This document shows, in pieces, positions 1-8,632 of a stretch of 64,000 bases of DNA. The translations under genes and the position numbers were made by a program. Source of the DNA: Chloroflexota bacterium (GTDB lineage: Bacteria > Chloroflexota > Anaerolineae > Aggregatilineales > Ch27); contig JAIOAT010000013.1 of the NCBI GenBank assembly GCA_019873685.1, positions 1-64,000 of the forward strand. The letters run 5' to 3'. A model generated the notes under the pieces. The model had not been told where the DNA came from. It did no database searches and worked only from the letters and a program-made list of their open reading frames with translations. Positions within the stretch are counted from its first letter, which is position 1, and each line of letters starts with the position of its first letter.

Positions 1-168
1 AAATTGGCTTACGGCACAAACGGCTCACTGAGGGAAGGAAAGCCGTTCCCCCCCACCTTGCGCGATAGTTCTACAGGCTGATTGTGCGAATGCGGCGCTT
101 GGTCGTAGAATGCCTGTAGAGAGTAGAGATACGTATACTGGACGAGATGGGGCTGGTTTCCACCCTGG

Positions 169-204
169 TTGACTCGGTTTTTTGCCGGGGGTATAATGCC
201 CGGC
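169..204 (+). promoter_or_regulatory. sigma70-type promoter with inverted repeat around the -10
   Basis: TTGACT at 169-174 and TATAAT at 192-197 are separated by 17 bases, close to the housekeeping consensus. The expected transcription start is near 204, giving a leader of about 58 nt before the ATG at 262. The -10 box sits inside an inverted repeat, GCCGGG (184-189) and CCCGGC (199-204), which could be an operator or a start-site hairpin. It probably drives the 262-4654 gene run. Bases 1-160 upstream show no gene I can support. Confidence 0.72.
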
Positions 205-261
205 AGTCCAACATGGGTCGCCAACTCGATACTCTGTCCACAGATCAAGAACAGGTCATGG

Positions 262-1137
262 ATGGCGCTTAAAGGTAATCTCAGAGACTTCAGCACGACC
301 CAGCTTTTGAACCTCATCAATCTCGCCAAGAAGACCGGTATCCTGAAGATTTACGAGGGTATCCCTACCACTGAGAGAGACGCGAACGACAGGATCAAGT
401 ATGTGCCCGGTAATGAGCGGGCGAGCGTCGCCTTCAGGGAGGGGAAGCTGGTTCATGCGTCGATGGGCAACCAGGACGGTAACCTGGCCACGGTGCTCTA
501 TAAGGCTGGCAAGCTCAACCAGCGCCAGGCCCAGGTGATCCGCGACCGCGCCGGCAACACCAGCGACAAGGCGCTGGCTTTGTTGTTGATCCAGGCCAAT
601 TACGTCACGCAGGTCGATATTGTCACCAGCATTCAGCAGTACATGCTGGACATCATCTACGACCTCCTGACCTGGTCGGAAGGGCCATTCCTGTTTGATG
701 AGGGTCAACAGGTTGGCGATGACCGGATCACCGTCCCGATTGATCTTGAAGATGTGATTATGGAAGCCAGCCGCCGCATCCGTGAGGTGGCCTTGCTGAA
801 CGAGGAGTTGCCCAACCTCGACCTGGCGCTGAAGTTCCCAGAGGCGCCGGGCGACAAGTTCAAGGGGCTTCACCTCAGCCAGGATGAGTGGCGCGTGGTT
901 TCCTATGTTAATCCCAAGAACTCGATCCGCCAGATCGCCAAAGCGACCAACCTGAGCGACACGCAGATCCGGCGGATTGTCTACGGGTTGCTGCAGGCGG
1001 GATTGGTGGAACTGGTCCGCCCGCCGGAGATGGTGGAGCAGGCCCGTCAGGCGGCGGCCCTGCGTCGCCGCCGGGAGATGTCCCAGGTGCAGCCAACCGT
1101 CATCAACAAGCTTATCGAACGTATCCGGACGCTTTAG
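262..1137 (+). CDS. DUF4388 (PATAN-type) domain protein
   Basis: This protein of 291 residues opens with MALKGNLRDFSTTQLLNL, the typical start of a DUF4388/PATAN domain, which is common in bacterial signalling proteins and often sits beside small GTPases or response regulators. The domain covers about residues 1-150; the C-terminal part (about 200-260) reads like a winged helix (SIRQIAKATNLSDTQIRRI), and the tail is Arg-rich. I chose the ATG at 262 because the domain begins there; the in-frame extension back to 169 overlaps the promoter. It is the first gene of a run with the GTPase at 1200. A role as adaptor or regulator in the GTPase pathway is inference. Confidence 0.8.
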   Translation: MALKGNLRDFSTTQLLNLINLAKKTGILKIYEGIPTTERDANDRIKYVPGNERASVAFREGKLVHASMGNQDGNLATVLYKAGKLNQRQAQVIRDRAGNTSDKALALLLIQANYVTQVDIVTSIQQYMLDIIYDLLTWSEGPFLFDEGQQVGDDRITVPIDLEDVIMEASRRIREVALLNEELPNLDLALKFPEAPGDKFKGLHLSQDEWRVVSYVNPKNSIRQIAKATNLSDTQIRRIVYGLLQAGLVELVRPPEMVEQARQAAALRRRREMSQVQPTVINKLIERIRTL

Positions 1138-1199
1138 GCGTTCTGTTCTGTCCGGTTATGGACAGGCGTAGTGCGTGGGGAAAAAGCGAGTAGCCAGTT

Positions 1200-1733
1200 A
1201 TGCAAACAGTCAAGATGGTCATCACCGGCCCCTTTAGTTCGGGCAAAACGGAATTCATCCGCTCCATCTCGGAAATTGAAGTCGTCTCCACCGAACGCGA
1301 CCTGCATAATCCTGCCGAGCAGGAGATCAAGGAGCAGACGACGGTGGCGATGGACTTCGGGCGCATCACAGTCGATGACGACCTGGTGCTGTACCTGTTT
1401 GGCACGCCCGGCCAGCGCCGCTTTGACTTTATGTGGGAGATTCTGGCCGAGGGGATGCTGGGCTTTGTGGTGATGGTCGATAGCTCCAAGCCGGAGACCT
1501 TCCGTGAGGCCAAGAGCATCCTGGAGACTTTCCGCGCATACGCCCCCACGCCGTATGTTGTGGCCGCCAACAAGCAGGATCACGAAGACGCCTGGTCGCC
1601 GGAAGATCTGCGGATTGCCCTGCGCATCGACGACAACGTCAAGCTGCTGCCGTGCGTGGCGCTGGACAAAGAAAGCGTCAAGAACGTTCTGCTGGAGCTG
1701 CTGTATTCCATCCTGGAAGAGATGGAAACCTGA
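1200..1733 (+). CDS. MglA-like small Ras-family GTPase
   Basis: This is a 177-residue single-domain GTPase. The P-loop GPFSSGKTEF lies near residues 10-19, a switch I threonine falls near TTVAMDFG, the G3 motif is FGTPGQRRF, and the G4 motif is NKQD. TPGQ in place of DTAGQ is typical of bacterial MglA/Gtr-like GTPases. Such proteins are cytoplasmic switches that often set polarity or gate signalling. It follows the DUF4388 gene by 62 bases, an arrangement seen in several bacterial phyla. No roadblock/MglB-type GAP gene is present in the window, so its activator is unknown. The Shine-Dalgarno is weak. Confidence 0.85.
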   Translation: MQTVKMVITGPFSSGKTEFIRSISEIEVVSTERDLHNPAEQEIKEQTTVAMDFGRITVDDDLVLYLFGTPGQRRFDFMWEILAEGMLGFVVMVDSSKPETFREAKSILETFRAYAPTPYVVAANKQDHEDAWSPEDLRIALRIDDNVKLLPCVALDKESVKNVLLELLYSILEEMET

Positions 1734-1829
1734 TGCGCACCGGCTCCAATCCGACCGGGCCTGAGCGAATTGCAGTCTGGCGGATGAGAAGCGTGCGGGG
1801 ATAGACCAGCGCAGGGGGGGCCGGCTGCC

Positions 1830-2624
1830 GTGGCGTCACTGGTGACTGATCAGGGCATTGTCCATTATGAGACGTATGGCCGGGGGCGGCCTGTCCTGCT
1901 GCTGCATGGCTGGCTTGGCTCCTGGGCGCTGTGGCGGGACACGATCGAAGTCCTGGGCCGGGAATTCAAGACCTACTCCCTGGATTTCTGGGGCTTCGGA
2001 ACCAGCAGCCCGATTGAGGAAGGCTTCAGCTTTTCGGTGCCCAACTTTATCGAACTGGTTAACCAGTTCATGGATCGGCTGGGGATTCGCCAGGCGCCGC
2101 TGATCGGCCATTCGATGGGCGGGACGGTCTCGCTGGGGACAGCTATCAAGTATCCGGAACGGGTGACCAAGGTCGGGGTGGTTGGGTCGCCGATCGTTGG
2201 GTCGTCGCTGAACCTGTTGCTGAAGGCGTCTGGCTACAGGGCGGTGGCCCGGTTCTTCTTTCTATCGCCGCCGGCGGTCAAGCTATTCCTGCGCGGTTAC
2301 GCTTACTTCATGGCTAACGACGGCGCGCGGATGTCCCGGATGATCACCGAGGATTTTTCCCAGGTGACCGTCAATTCGTTCTTTGAAAGCATTGGCACCC
2401 TGCGCCGGACCGATCTCCGTCCGGCGCTCTCCAGCGTGCGCATCCCGACGCTGGGTATTTATGGGCGCAAGGACATCATCGTGCATCCTAACCAGCACCG
2501 GGTGCTGGCCGCCGGCGTGCCCCACGCCCAGGTGCACCTCTTTCAGAATTCCGGTCATTTTGTCATGCTGGATGAACCGGAGAAGTTTCACGAGATCGTG
2601 CTTGGCTTTTTGCGCAGCGCCTAG
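1830..2624 (+). CDS. alpha/beta hydrolase
   Basis: This 264-residue alpha/beta-hydrolase-fold protein has an oxyanion region LLLHGWLGSW (about 23-32), nucleophile elbow GHSMGG with Ser95, an acid in GIYGRKD, and a late histidine in NSGHFVMLDEP. All three catalytic positions are present, so activity is expected; the substrate is unknown. It starts at GTG 1830 behind a G-rich Shine-Dalgarno (1813-1820). It is clearly paralogous to the hydrolase at 18538: both share the HYE..GRGRPV..HGWL.SW block. The next gene starts 12 bases after its stop, suggesting one transcript. Confidence 0.85.
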   Translation: MASLVTDQGIVHYETYGRGRPVLLLHGWLGSWALWRDTIEVLGREFKTYSLDFWGFGTSSPIEEGFSFSVPNFIELVNQFMDRLGIRQAPLIGHSMGGTVSLGTAIKYPERVTKVGVVGSPIVGSSLNLLLKASGYRAVARFFFLSPPAVKLFLRGYAYFMANDGARMSRMITEDFSQVTVNSFFESIGTLRRTDLRPALSSVRIPTLGIYGRKDIIVHPNQHRVLAAGVPHAQVHLFQNSGHFVMLDEPEKFHEIVLGFLRSA

Positions 2625-2636
2625 CAGGAGGCGGCT

Positions 2637-3299
2637 GTGGTCGGGCCGCAGATGGATCAGCCCCCGCTGATGGCGGGCAACGAGCGGCGTTACACTTATC
2701 CGAACCGGATGGGGCGTATCCTGCTGCTCTCATACGAGGAGGTACTGGGCCGCACCGGCTTGCAGGCGCTGCTCAACCTGGCCGGGCATGCCCACTATGC
2801 CCAGTCCCCGCCGCCCAATAATTCCGACCGGCAGTTCAGCTTTGAGGTCATCGGCGGCCTGACGCAGGCCCTGCTGGACATGTACGGACCGCGCAGCGCG
2901 CGCGGCATTGCGCTGCGGGTGGGGCGGGTGTGCTTTAAGCACGGCATCCGCGAATACGGGCCGATGATGGGACTGGCTGAACTCACCTTCCATCTGCTGC
3001 CGTTCAGCATCAAGCTCTCCCAGGGCGCCAGGGCGTTCTGCGAGCTTTTCAACCGCCAGACAGACCAGATCGTGCGGCTTCAGGACACCCCGGAGACGCT
3101 GTTGTGGATCATCGAACGCAATCCGGTGTGCTGGGGGGTGACCGCTGATCGCCCGTGTTGCCATGTCGCTGTCGGCCTGCTGCAGGAATCGCTGCTGTGG
3201 CTCAGCGGCGGCAAGACCTTCCAGGTGGAAGAGACAACCTGCATGGGCTGCGGTGACGAGGTCTGCACGATTGCCATCACCAAGAAGCCACTTGACTGA
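2637..3299 (+). CDS. V4R (4-vinyl reductase-like) domain protein
   Basis: This 220-residue protein has a C-terminal V4R-type domain. It ends with the characteristic cysteine-rich segment ETTCMGCGDEVCTIAI (about 199-214), with three cysteines, and shows the upstream helix RGIALRVGR. V4R domains bind small hydrophobic ligands or act in tetrapyrrole- and aromatic-related signalling. Start GTG 2637 is chosen because AGGAGG lies 5-10 bases upstream; ATG 2652 is too far from it. The gene is packed between the hydrolase and the beta-helix gene, with 12- and 5-base gaps. The ligand is not predictable from sequence. Confidence 0.7.
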   Translation: MVGPQMDQPPLMAGNERRYTYPNRMGRILLLSYEEVLGRTGLQALLNLAGHAHYAQSPPPNNSDRQFSFEVIGGLTQALLDMYGPRSARGIALRVGRVCFKHGIREYGPMMGLAELTFHLLPFSIKLSQGARAFCELFNRQTDQIVRLQDTPETLLWIIERNPVCWGVTADRPCCHVAVGLLQESLLWLSGGKTFQVEETTCMGCGDEVCTIAITKKPLD

Positions 3300-3304
3300 C
3301 GACT

Positions 3305-4654
3305 ATGGCCCCTAAACTGCGCAAATTCATCCTGCAGGACGAACGGCACATCCCGCCGTTCAACGAACCGGCCAGCGAACTGTCCTTTATGGGTAAGCAG
3401 CTCAAGCTGCACCAGGAGGACCTGCTGGCGGAATACTTCGGCGAGCAGCTTGAGCCGACCGCGGAGTTGCCGCTGACCCGGCTGGAAGAACTGGCGGAAC
3501 GCGATGTTGATGGGCCATGCCTGGTCTTCCGCGCCAGCATTTACTTTGACCGTGAGTATCTGGACGCCTTCTACCGGGCGGCGCGACGGCTGGCGCAGCA
3601 GACCGGGCGGGCGATGCGGGCGGCTTATGCGCCGGATGATCGCGTCTTTCAGACCTATGTCCGGCCGCTGACGCGCGGCTTTGAACCGTACTATGGCCCC
3701 GATGGAGAAGTGGCCTGTTACATGGCCGACCTGTGGTACTTCCCCGCCGGGTACACGGATGACATCCAACCGATGATCATCCCCACCGATCCGCAGGAGA
3801 AGGGCTTCTATTCCGTCCCGCACTACATGTCCCAGGATGGGCAGGACCTAACCCACTTCCTTTCCGAGCGGGTGCTGTTTTCCATCGAGAGCTGGGTGCA
3901 CGTCTACTTCGCCAATACGGTGCAGGGTGTCTTTGCCCGTGGGAGCCGCTTTGAGGAACGGATCAAGCGCAGCAACTTCCTGCAACTGAAGATGTTGTGG
4001 CGGGCCATCCTGGAATGGAAGCAGTTGCTCTCCAGCTCGGCGCTGGTGAAGGTGGGCAAGAACACTCAGATTCACCCATCAGCGACCATCCTGGGACCGA
4101 CCACCATCGGCGATAACTGCTACATCGGGCCGGGGGTGGTGATCGACAACTGTCACATCGGGGATAACGTCAGCATCGACCAGGGTTGCCAGTTGATGAC
4201 CAGCGTCATCGGCAACAATTGTTTCTTCCCCTTCCGAGCCTCGTGCTACTTCAGCGTATTCATGAATAACTCTATCCTGGCCCAGAACACGTGCGTGCAG
4301 ATGTGTGTGATCGGACGCAACACGTTCATCGGCGCAGGCAACACCTTCACCGATTTCAACCTGCTGCCCACGCCGATCCGGGCGATGAGCATCCATGGCC
4401 TAGAAGAAGTCGGGCAGATCGTGCTGGGTGGTTGTGTGGGGCATAACTGCCGCATCGGTTCCGGGTTTGTGATCTTCCCGGCGCGGATGATCGAGTCAGA
4501 TACCGTTGTGGCCGCCGATCCGAATAATCGCGTGATCATGCGTAATGTGACGTTTGAACAGAGTGCGCACCATAACATGCCGGATTACATCCGCGAGATG
4601 CACCCGCGCTACTACCCGCGCCCCGGCGAGGCCGCTGAGGAGGAGGAGTGGTAG
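3305..4654 (+). CDS. left-handed beta-helix (hexapeptide repeat) protein
   Basis: This 449-residue protein has an N-terminal globular region (about 1-240) and a C-terminal left-handed parallel beta-helix (about 250-400) built from hexapeptide repeats such as IHPSATILGPTTIGDNCYIG and VIDNCHIGDNVSI. The layout resembles GlmU/sugar-nucleotidyltransferase-type proteins, but I see no clear nucleotide-binding signature (GxGTRL) at the N terminus. The tail is acidic (EEEEW). An acyl- or sugar-handling role is plausible but unproven. Its last 43 bases overlap the convergent minus-strand gene. Confidence 0.72.
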   Translation: MAPKLRKFILQDERHIPPFNEPASELSFMGKQLKLHQEDLLAEYFGEQLEPTAELPLTRLEELAERDVDGPCLVFRASIYFDREYLDAFYRAARRLAQQTGRAMRAAYAPDDRVFQTYVRPLTRGFEPYYGPDGEVACYMADLWYFPAGYTDDIQPMIIPTDPQEKGFYSVPHYMSQDGQDLTHFLSERVLFSIESWVHVYFANTVQGVFARGSRFEERIKRSNFLQLKMLWRAILEWKQLLSSSALVKVGKNTQIHPSATILGPTTIGDNCYIGPGVVIDNCHIGDNVSIDQGCQLMTSVIGNNCFFPFRASCYFSVFMNNSILAQNTCVQMCVIGRNTFIGAGNTFTDFNLLPTPIRAMSIHGLEEVGQIVLGGCVGHNCRIGSGFVIFPARMIESDTVVAADPNNRVIMRNVTFEQSAHHNMPDYIREMHPRYYPRPGEAAEEEEW

Positions 4655-6264
4655 GTTGTCTTGCGCCAGATGTCTGTTTGGGCCACGGGGCTTTGTGGTA
4701 TATCAGGACAATCTGCATCCAGATTTAGATAAATCTTGCCAATCTCCGTTGACGCAATTGGTTGCAGGCGGGCAACTTCCCCCAGAATGGCATAGCTCTC
4801 GTTACTGATCAACAGATAGCGAGATTTGATTTCGGTGTACTGCTCAAGATTGTCTGCCCAGGAAATCCCTATACCTGGTGGAACTCCTACCATTCGACTG
4901 TCCATATAGGCTGGAAAATCGACAAGCAAAGTATTACACCACCCTCCCGCTTCGGGGTTGTAGGCCATTACGGACGAGATCCTGCTCTCAAATTGCTCGA
5001 CAGCCCTCTGGTCGACTTCGAAATGAATGGATTTATGTTCCTGGGTGGCTTTCAGGAATTCTGGCGTTACGAGAAGGTTGGTCATGACAATCAAAGCCAC
5101 CAGAGTTTGTCTTCTATGAGCAATTAGAAGGATAATCGCAAATAGAAGCATAGGGGCAATTAGGCGATAGTCTCTCCAGTCACCAACATCGAATAGCAGG
5201 ATGTTCTCCATAAGCAGGATGGAGAGACTGATTCCGATTACCAGCCCACTCCGAGCAAGGGCCTGATCACGTTTGGTCCGCAGGGCATACAGGAATCCCA
5301 CAACGATTACCAATAGAGCCTGGAAACGGAGCATAAGCCAGAGGGGGTTATCATCAGGTTTAAAGAAATGACGGAGACTCAGCAGTGCGTGATCAACGAA
5401 GGTCTCAATACCAGTTCTGAGTGATACCTTGAAAGCAGAGATTAAATCTGTTGTGAAGTATGGATAGGGTGCAATAATGAGGGAATAGATGCCATAGGCG
5501 ATTACAGTAACTAACCCGCTAATCGCGATAGCCCCCAAAACTGAGAGTTTTAAGCGACGACGAATCAGCAGGAAATACGGCAAGTACAGTATTGTCCAAC
5601 TAATCTTGAAGAGGCTGAGGTAGGTAATCAGCAGGCCACAACAGATAGGCAGAGCGGTCGAGCAAGACTCGGCTTTGGTGGAAAGTCGATAGAAACCAGC
5701 TGCCAGGACAATCGCCAACGCGTCAAATAAGACCTCACGCATATTGGTCGGCGTGTAAATCAACGCAGGCCAAAAGGTGAGCATAATGAGTGCGGTCAAG
5801 ACCAATTGTACGTGGCTTGGGCGTGTCAGGAAGACAAAAAGTGCGAGGCTCAGTACCATCATGGCCACGTTCAGATATGGCATATAGTAGAGTTTCCAGC
5901 CGATTAGGCGGGCGAGTAAGCCAAATGTAATCGGATAGCTAGGGCCGTGAAAGTTGAAGTGACTTAACGGAGCAGGGGCGGGATGCTCGTCTATCGTATA
6001 GTATCCGCCGTTGAAACCCGCTTCTTTGAATGTGGCAACCTGGTGCCAGTGGTAGATCTCGTCAATCCAACCCGGGAAGAACTCTTGAGGGGAAACCTTC
6101 AAGTGTTCTCCGATCAGTAATGTGGCTGCAAGAATAGGAGATGTGATTACAAGGATGCATAATAGAAAATACAAACTTGAGTGACGGACATTGGATGGCA
6201 TACTGTATTGTCTGCCAAGAGAGTGGTCTGCAGTGAGTTCTGGGGCTATCCGCGATCTGTGCAT
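4612..6264 (-). CDS. polytopic membrane protein, GT-C glycosyltransferase-like
   Basis: This 550-residue protein has about ten to twelve hydrophobic segments spread over residues 25-405 and a soluble C-terminal tail. After the first segment it carries FPGWIDEIYHWHQ, an acidic DE motif in the first extracytoplasmic loop as in GT-C glycosyltransferases, so lipid-linked sugar transfer is a reasonable guess. The ATG at 6264 is preceded by AGGA. It is the only minus-strand gene in this stretch. Its DNA is visibly AT-richer than its neighbours, suggesting transfer. The last 14 codons are antisense to the 3' end of the beta-helix gene, giving a low-complexity SSSSAASPGRG end. Confidence 0.65.
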   Translation of the reverse strand: MHRSRIAPELTADHSLGRQYSMPSNVRHSSLYFLLCILVITSPILAATLLIGEHLKVSPQEFFPGWIDEIYHWHQVATFKEAGFNGGYYTIDEHPAPAPLSHFNFHGPSYPITFGLLARLIGWKLYYMPYLNVAMMVLSLALFVFLTRPSHVQLVLTALIMLTFWPALIYTPTNMREVLFDALAIVLAAGFYRLSTKAESCSTALPICCGLLITYLSLFKISWTILYLPYFLLIRRRLKLSVLGAIAISGLVTVIAYGIYSLIIAPYPYFTTDLISAFKVSLRTGIETFVDHALLSLRHFFKPDDNPLWLMLRFQALLVIVVGFLYALRTKRDQALARSGLVIGISLSILLMENILLFDVGDWRDYRLIAPMLLFAIILLIAHRRQTLVALIVMTNLLVTPEFLKATQEHKSIHFEVDQRAVEQFESRISSVMAYNPEAGGWCNTLLVDFPAYMDSRMVGVPPGIGISWADNLEQYTEIKSRYLLISNESYAILGEVARLQPIASTEIGKIYLNLDADCPDIPQSPVAQTDIWRKTTYHSSSSAASPGRG

Positions 6265-6380
6265 GGGGAATCCTAACTTGGTGTTGCCTTAGTTGCGTTC
6301 TTCCAAGTTCAAGGGGACTTTTGCTGATTAATGTCTCGTACAAAGGAACTTCCGGGGTATTGTACATGCAGGAAAGCGAT

Positions 6381-7511
6381 ATGCAAGAGGGCGAGAAACA
6401 GCCACACACCTTTGCCTTTATCATCCACCCGATTGACCCCAAAAAGGATGTCTCGCGCAAGTGGCCCTGGCTGGGCCGCCTGTTGACTCCTGAGCAGGTG
6501 GACTTTTTCTCGCTGTTTTTCCCGCCGGTTTACATCTCCGAGATCACAGGGATTCGTTCCGCCAGCACCGGGCGCGAGTTGCGAGGCTGGTTTGTGGCCT
6601 GCCCGTTCACGCCGCAGCGGATGATGACCCTGCCGGAAGAGCGTGTGTACCGCAAGATCATTGCTACAGGTCGGCTGGCCGAGCGGCTTGGGGCGCGGAT
6701 ACTGGGCCTGGGCGCCTACACGTCGGTGGTGGGCGACGCCGGGATCACCATCGCCCGCGCTCTGGATGTGCCGGTGACCACCGGAGACGCTTACACGATC
6801 GCTATGGCTGTGGAAGCGGTGCGCCGGGCGGCGGAGATCATGGGCATCGCCCTGGGGCAGGCCCATGCGGCGGTAGTCGGCGCGACCGGCGCGATCGGGC
6901 AGGTCTGCGCCGAACTCTTGGCCGGGGATGTCGCCCGCCTGACTCTGGTGAGCCGTCGGCCTGATGCGCTGGCAGCGCTCCGGGAACGCTGCGCCGCAGC
7001 CGGCAGCGCGGAGCTGATCACGAGCACCGACCCGGTCAGCATCTACGACGCCGACCTGGTGCTGACCGTGACCAGCGCCATCACTGCCGTGATCGAACCG
7101 GAGCATCTCAAGCCGGGGGCGGTCGTCTGTGATGTAGCCCGCCCGCGCGATGTCTCCCGGCGGGTGGGGGAGCAGCGCGATGACGTGCTGGTGATCGAGG
7201 GCGGCATGGTGGAAGTGCCCGGAGACGTGGACTTTCACTTCGATTTTGGCTTCCCGCCGCGTATGGCCTATGCCTGCATGGCCGAGACGATGGCCCTGGC
7301 CCTGGAAGGCCGCTATGAGGATTACAGCCTGGGCAAACAGATTTCCCGCGCCCGCGTGGAGGAGATCAGCGCGATTGCTGCCCGGCACGGCTTTCGGCTG
7401 GGGCTTTTCCGCAGTTTTGAGCGCGGCCCGGTCACGCCGGAGACAATCGCCCGCGTGCAGGAACGCGCTGCCAGTGAGCGGCGGCGCTGGTCGCCGCGTC
7501 ACAGCAGTTAA
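6381..7511 (+). CDS. acyl-ACP reductase (AAR)-like oxidoreductase
   Basis: This protein of about 376 residues resembles cyanobacterial long-chain acyl-[acyl carrier protein] reductase along its length. Shared features are LGAYTSVVGDAG, TTGDAYT, a Rossmann loop VVGATGAIGQVCAEL, VIEGGMVEVPGDVDFHFDFG, and the tail CMAETMALALEGR..YSLGKQ. Cyanobacterial AAR reduces acyl-ACP to fatty aldehyde with NADPH. I chose ATG 6381 because AGGAAAG lies just upstream; ATG 6366 is an alternative. No aldehyde-deformylating oxygenase gene is in the window, so the aldehyde, if made, would go elsewhere. A shikimate-dehydrogenase-like function is less likely. Confidence 0.72.
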   Translation: MQEGEKQPHTFAFIIHPIDPKKDVSRKWPWLGRLLTPEQVDFFSLFFPPVYISEITGIRSASTGRELRGWFVACPFTPQRMMTLPEERVYRKIIATGRLAERLGARILGLGAYTSVVGDAGITIARALDVPVTTGDAYTIAMAVEAVRRAAEIMGIALGQAHAAVVGATGAIGQVCAELLAGDVARLTLVSRRPDALAALRERCAAAGSAELITSTDPVSIYDADLVLTVTSAITAVIEPEHLKPGAVVCDVARPRDVSRRVGEQRDDVLVIEGGMVEVPGDVDFHFDFGFPPRMAYACMAETMALALEGRYEDYSLGKQISRARVEEISAIAARHGFRLGLFRSFERGPVTPETIARVQERAASERRRWSPRHSS

Positions 7512-7661
7512 ACCGCCCGGGGGAAGGGCCGGGGCGCGCCTGCCGGTGGCGGTTGGGCCGTTTCGTATGTATAGTTTAGGCGCAGGTATCAACAGGTGGA
7601 GAGGGTGAATGGCCTGACCGACCGGCATGGCTGGCGGGCCTTTGGCGCTGGAGAGCAGCCC

Positions 7662-8591
7662 ATGAACAACAAAGCCAAGCTTCTGGTTGTTGAGGATGAT
7701 GTCGATATCTCCAACATGCTGTGCATCTACTTCAAGAGCCAGGGATACGATGTCCACGTTGCGCCACGTGGCGGTGATGCGCTGGAGTACACCCGCCGGC
7801 AACTGCCACACCTGATCGTGCTGGATATCATGTTGCCGGATATGGATGGCTATACCATCTGCCGGGAACTGCGGACGACAACCCGTACCAGTCACATCCC
7901 GATCATCTTCCTGACCCAGAAAGACGAACGCAGCGATAAGATCGCCGGGCTGGAACTGGGCGCGGACGACTACATCACCAAACCTTTCGACATCGAGGAG
8001 CTGCGGTTGCGCGTCCAGAACGCCATCCAGCGTTCGGAGATGATCTCCCTGACCGACCCCAACTCTAACCTGCCCAGCGGGCGGCTGATCGAGGAGCAAC
8101 TGCGCAGTCTGCTGCGGAATCCTTCCAACAACACGTGGACGTACATTGACCTTAAGATCAACCATCTGGAAGCCTTCAAGGAAGTGTACGGTTTTCTGGC
8201 CGGCAATGATGTGCAGCGTTTTACCGCGCTGCTGCTCGGCGAAGTCGTGGACGAACTGGGCACCCCTAACGATTTCGTCGGTCATCCCGGCGGGGACAAC
8301 TTCATCATCATCACCCACAGCCCCGATCCGGACGCGATGCGGGCGCGGATCGAAACCCGCTTTGAGAACGAGATCAAGCAGCATTATTCGTTTATCGACC
8401 GCGAGCGCGGTTATGTGATTGTCCAGAGTGAGGGGATCGAGCGGCAGGCGCCGCTGATGACCATCTCCACCGGCGCGGTATCCGCGCGGATGCATGCCTT
8501 TGCCGACATCCGCGAGATCACGGAACTGGCCGCCGAGGATCGCCGGTCAGGCGGGCAGGCAGCGATCGAAGATTACGAGACGGAGTGGTGA
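7662..8591 (+). CDS. response regulator: receiver plus degenerate GGDEF domain
   Basis: This 309-residue protein has an N-terminal receiver domain (about 5-120) with the acidic pair EDD, phosphoacceptor Asp in VLDIMLPDMDG, Thr in IIFLTQ, and Lys in YITKPF. The second half (about 130-280) has the shape of a GGDEF domain (DPNSNLPSGRLIEEQL), but the signature reads HPGGDNF. Glu is replaced by Asn, so diguanylate cyclase activity is unlikely; it may bind nucleotide or a partner instead. ATG 7662 follows GGAGAG at a good distance, while the in-frame GTG at 7596 does not. It lies 41 bases before the giant kinase and is probably its partner. Confidence 0.85.
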   Translation: MNNKAKLLVVEDDVDISNMLCIYFKSQGYDVHVAPRGGDALEYTRRQLPHLIVLDIMLPDMDGYTICRELRTTTRTSHIPIIFLTQKDERSDKIAGLELGADDYITKPFDIEELRLRVQNAIQRSEMISLTDPNSNLPSGRLIEEQLRSLLRNPSNNTWTYIDLKINHLEAFKEVYGFLAGNDVQRFTALLLGEVVDELGTPNDFVGHPGGDNFIIITHSPDPDAMRARIETRFENEIKQHYSFIDRERGYVIVQSEGIERQAPLMTISTGAVSARMHAFADIREITELAAEDRRSGGQAAIEDYETEW

Positions 8592-8632
8592 GCCGGCCCG
8601 CTCCTGCCGCACCATAGCAGAGCTGTACGACC

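Noticed and set aside
6309-8495. 728-codon minus-strand open frame
   Set aside because: It lies antisense to the acyl-ACP reductase and response-regulator genes, which have clear motifs. High GC content makes long antisense frames common, and it has no recognisable domain.
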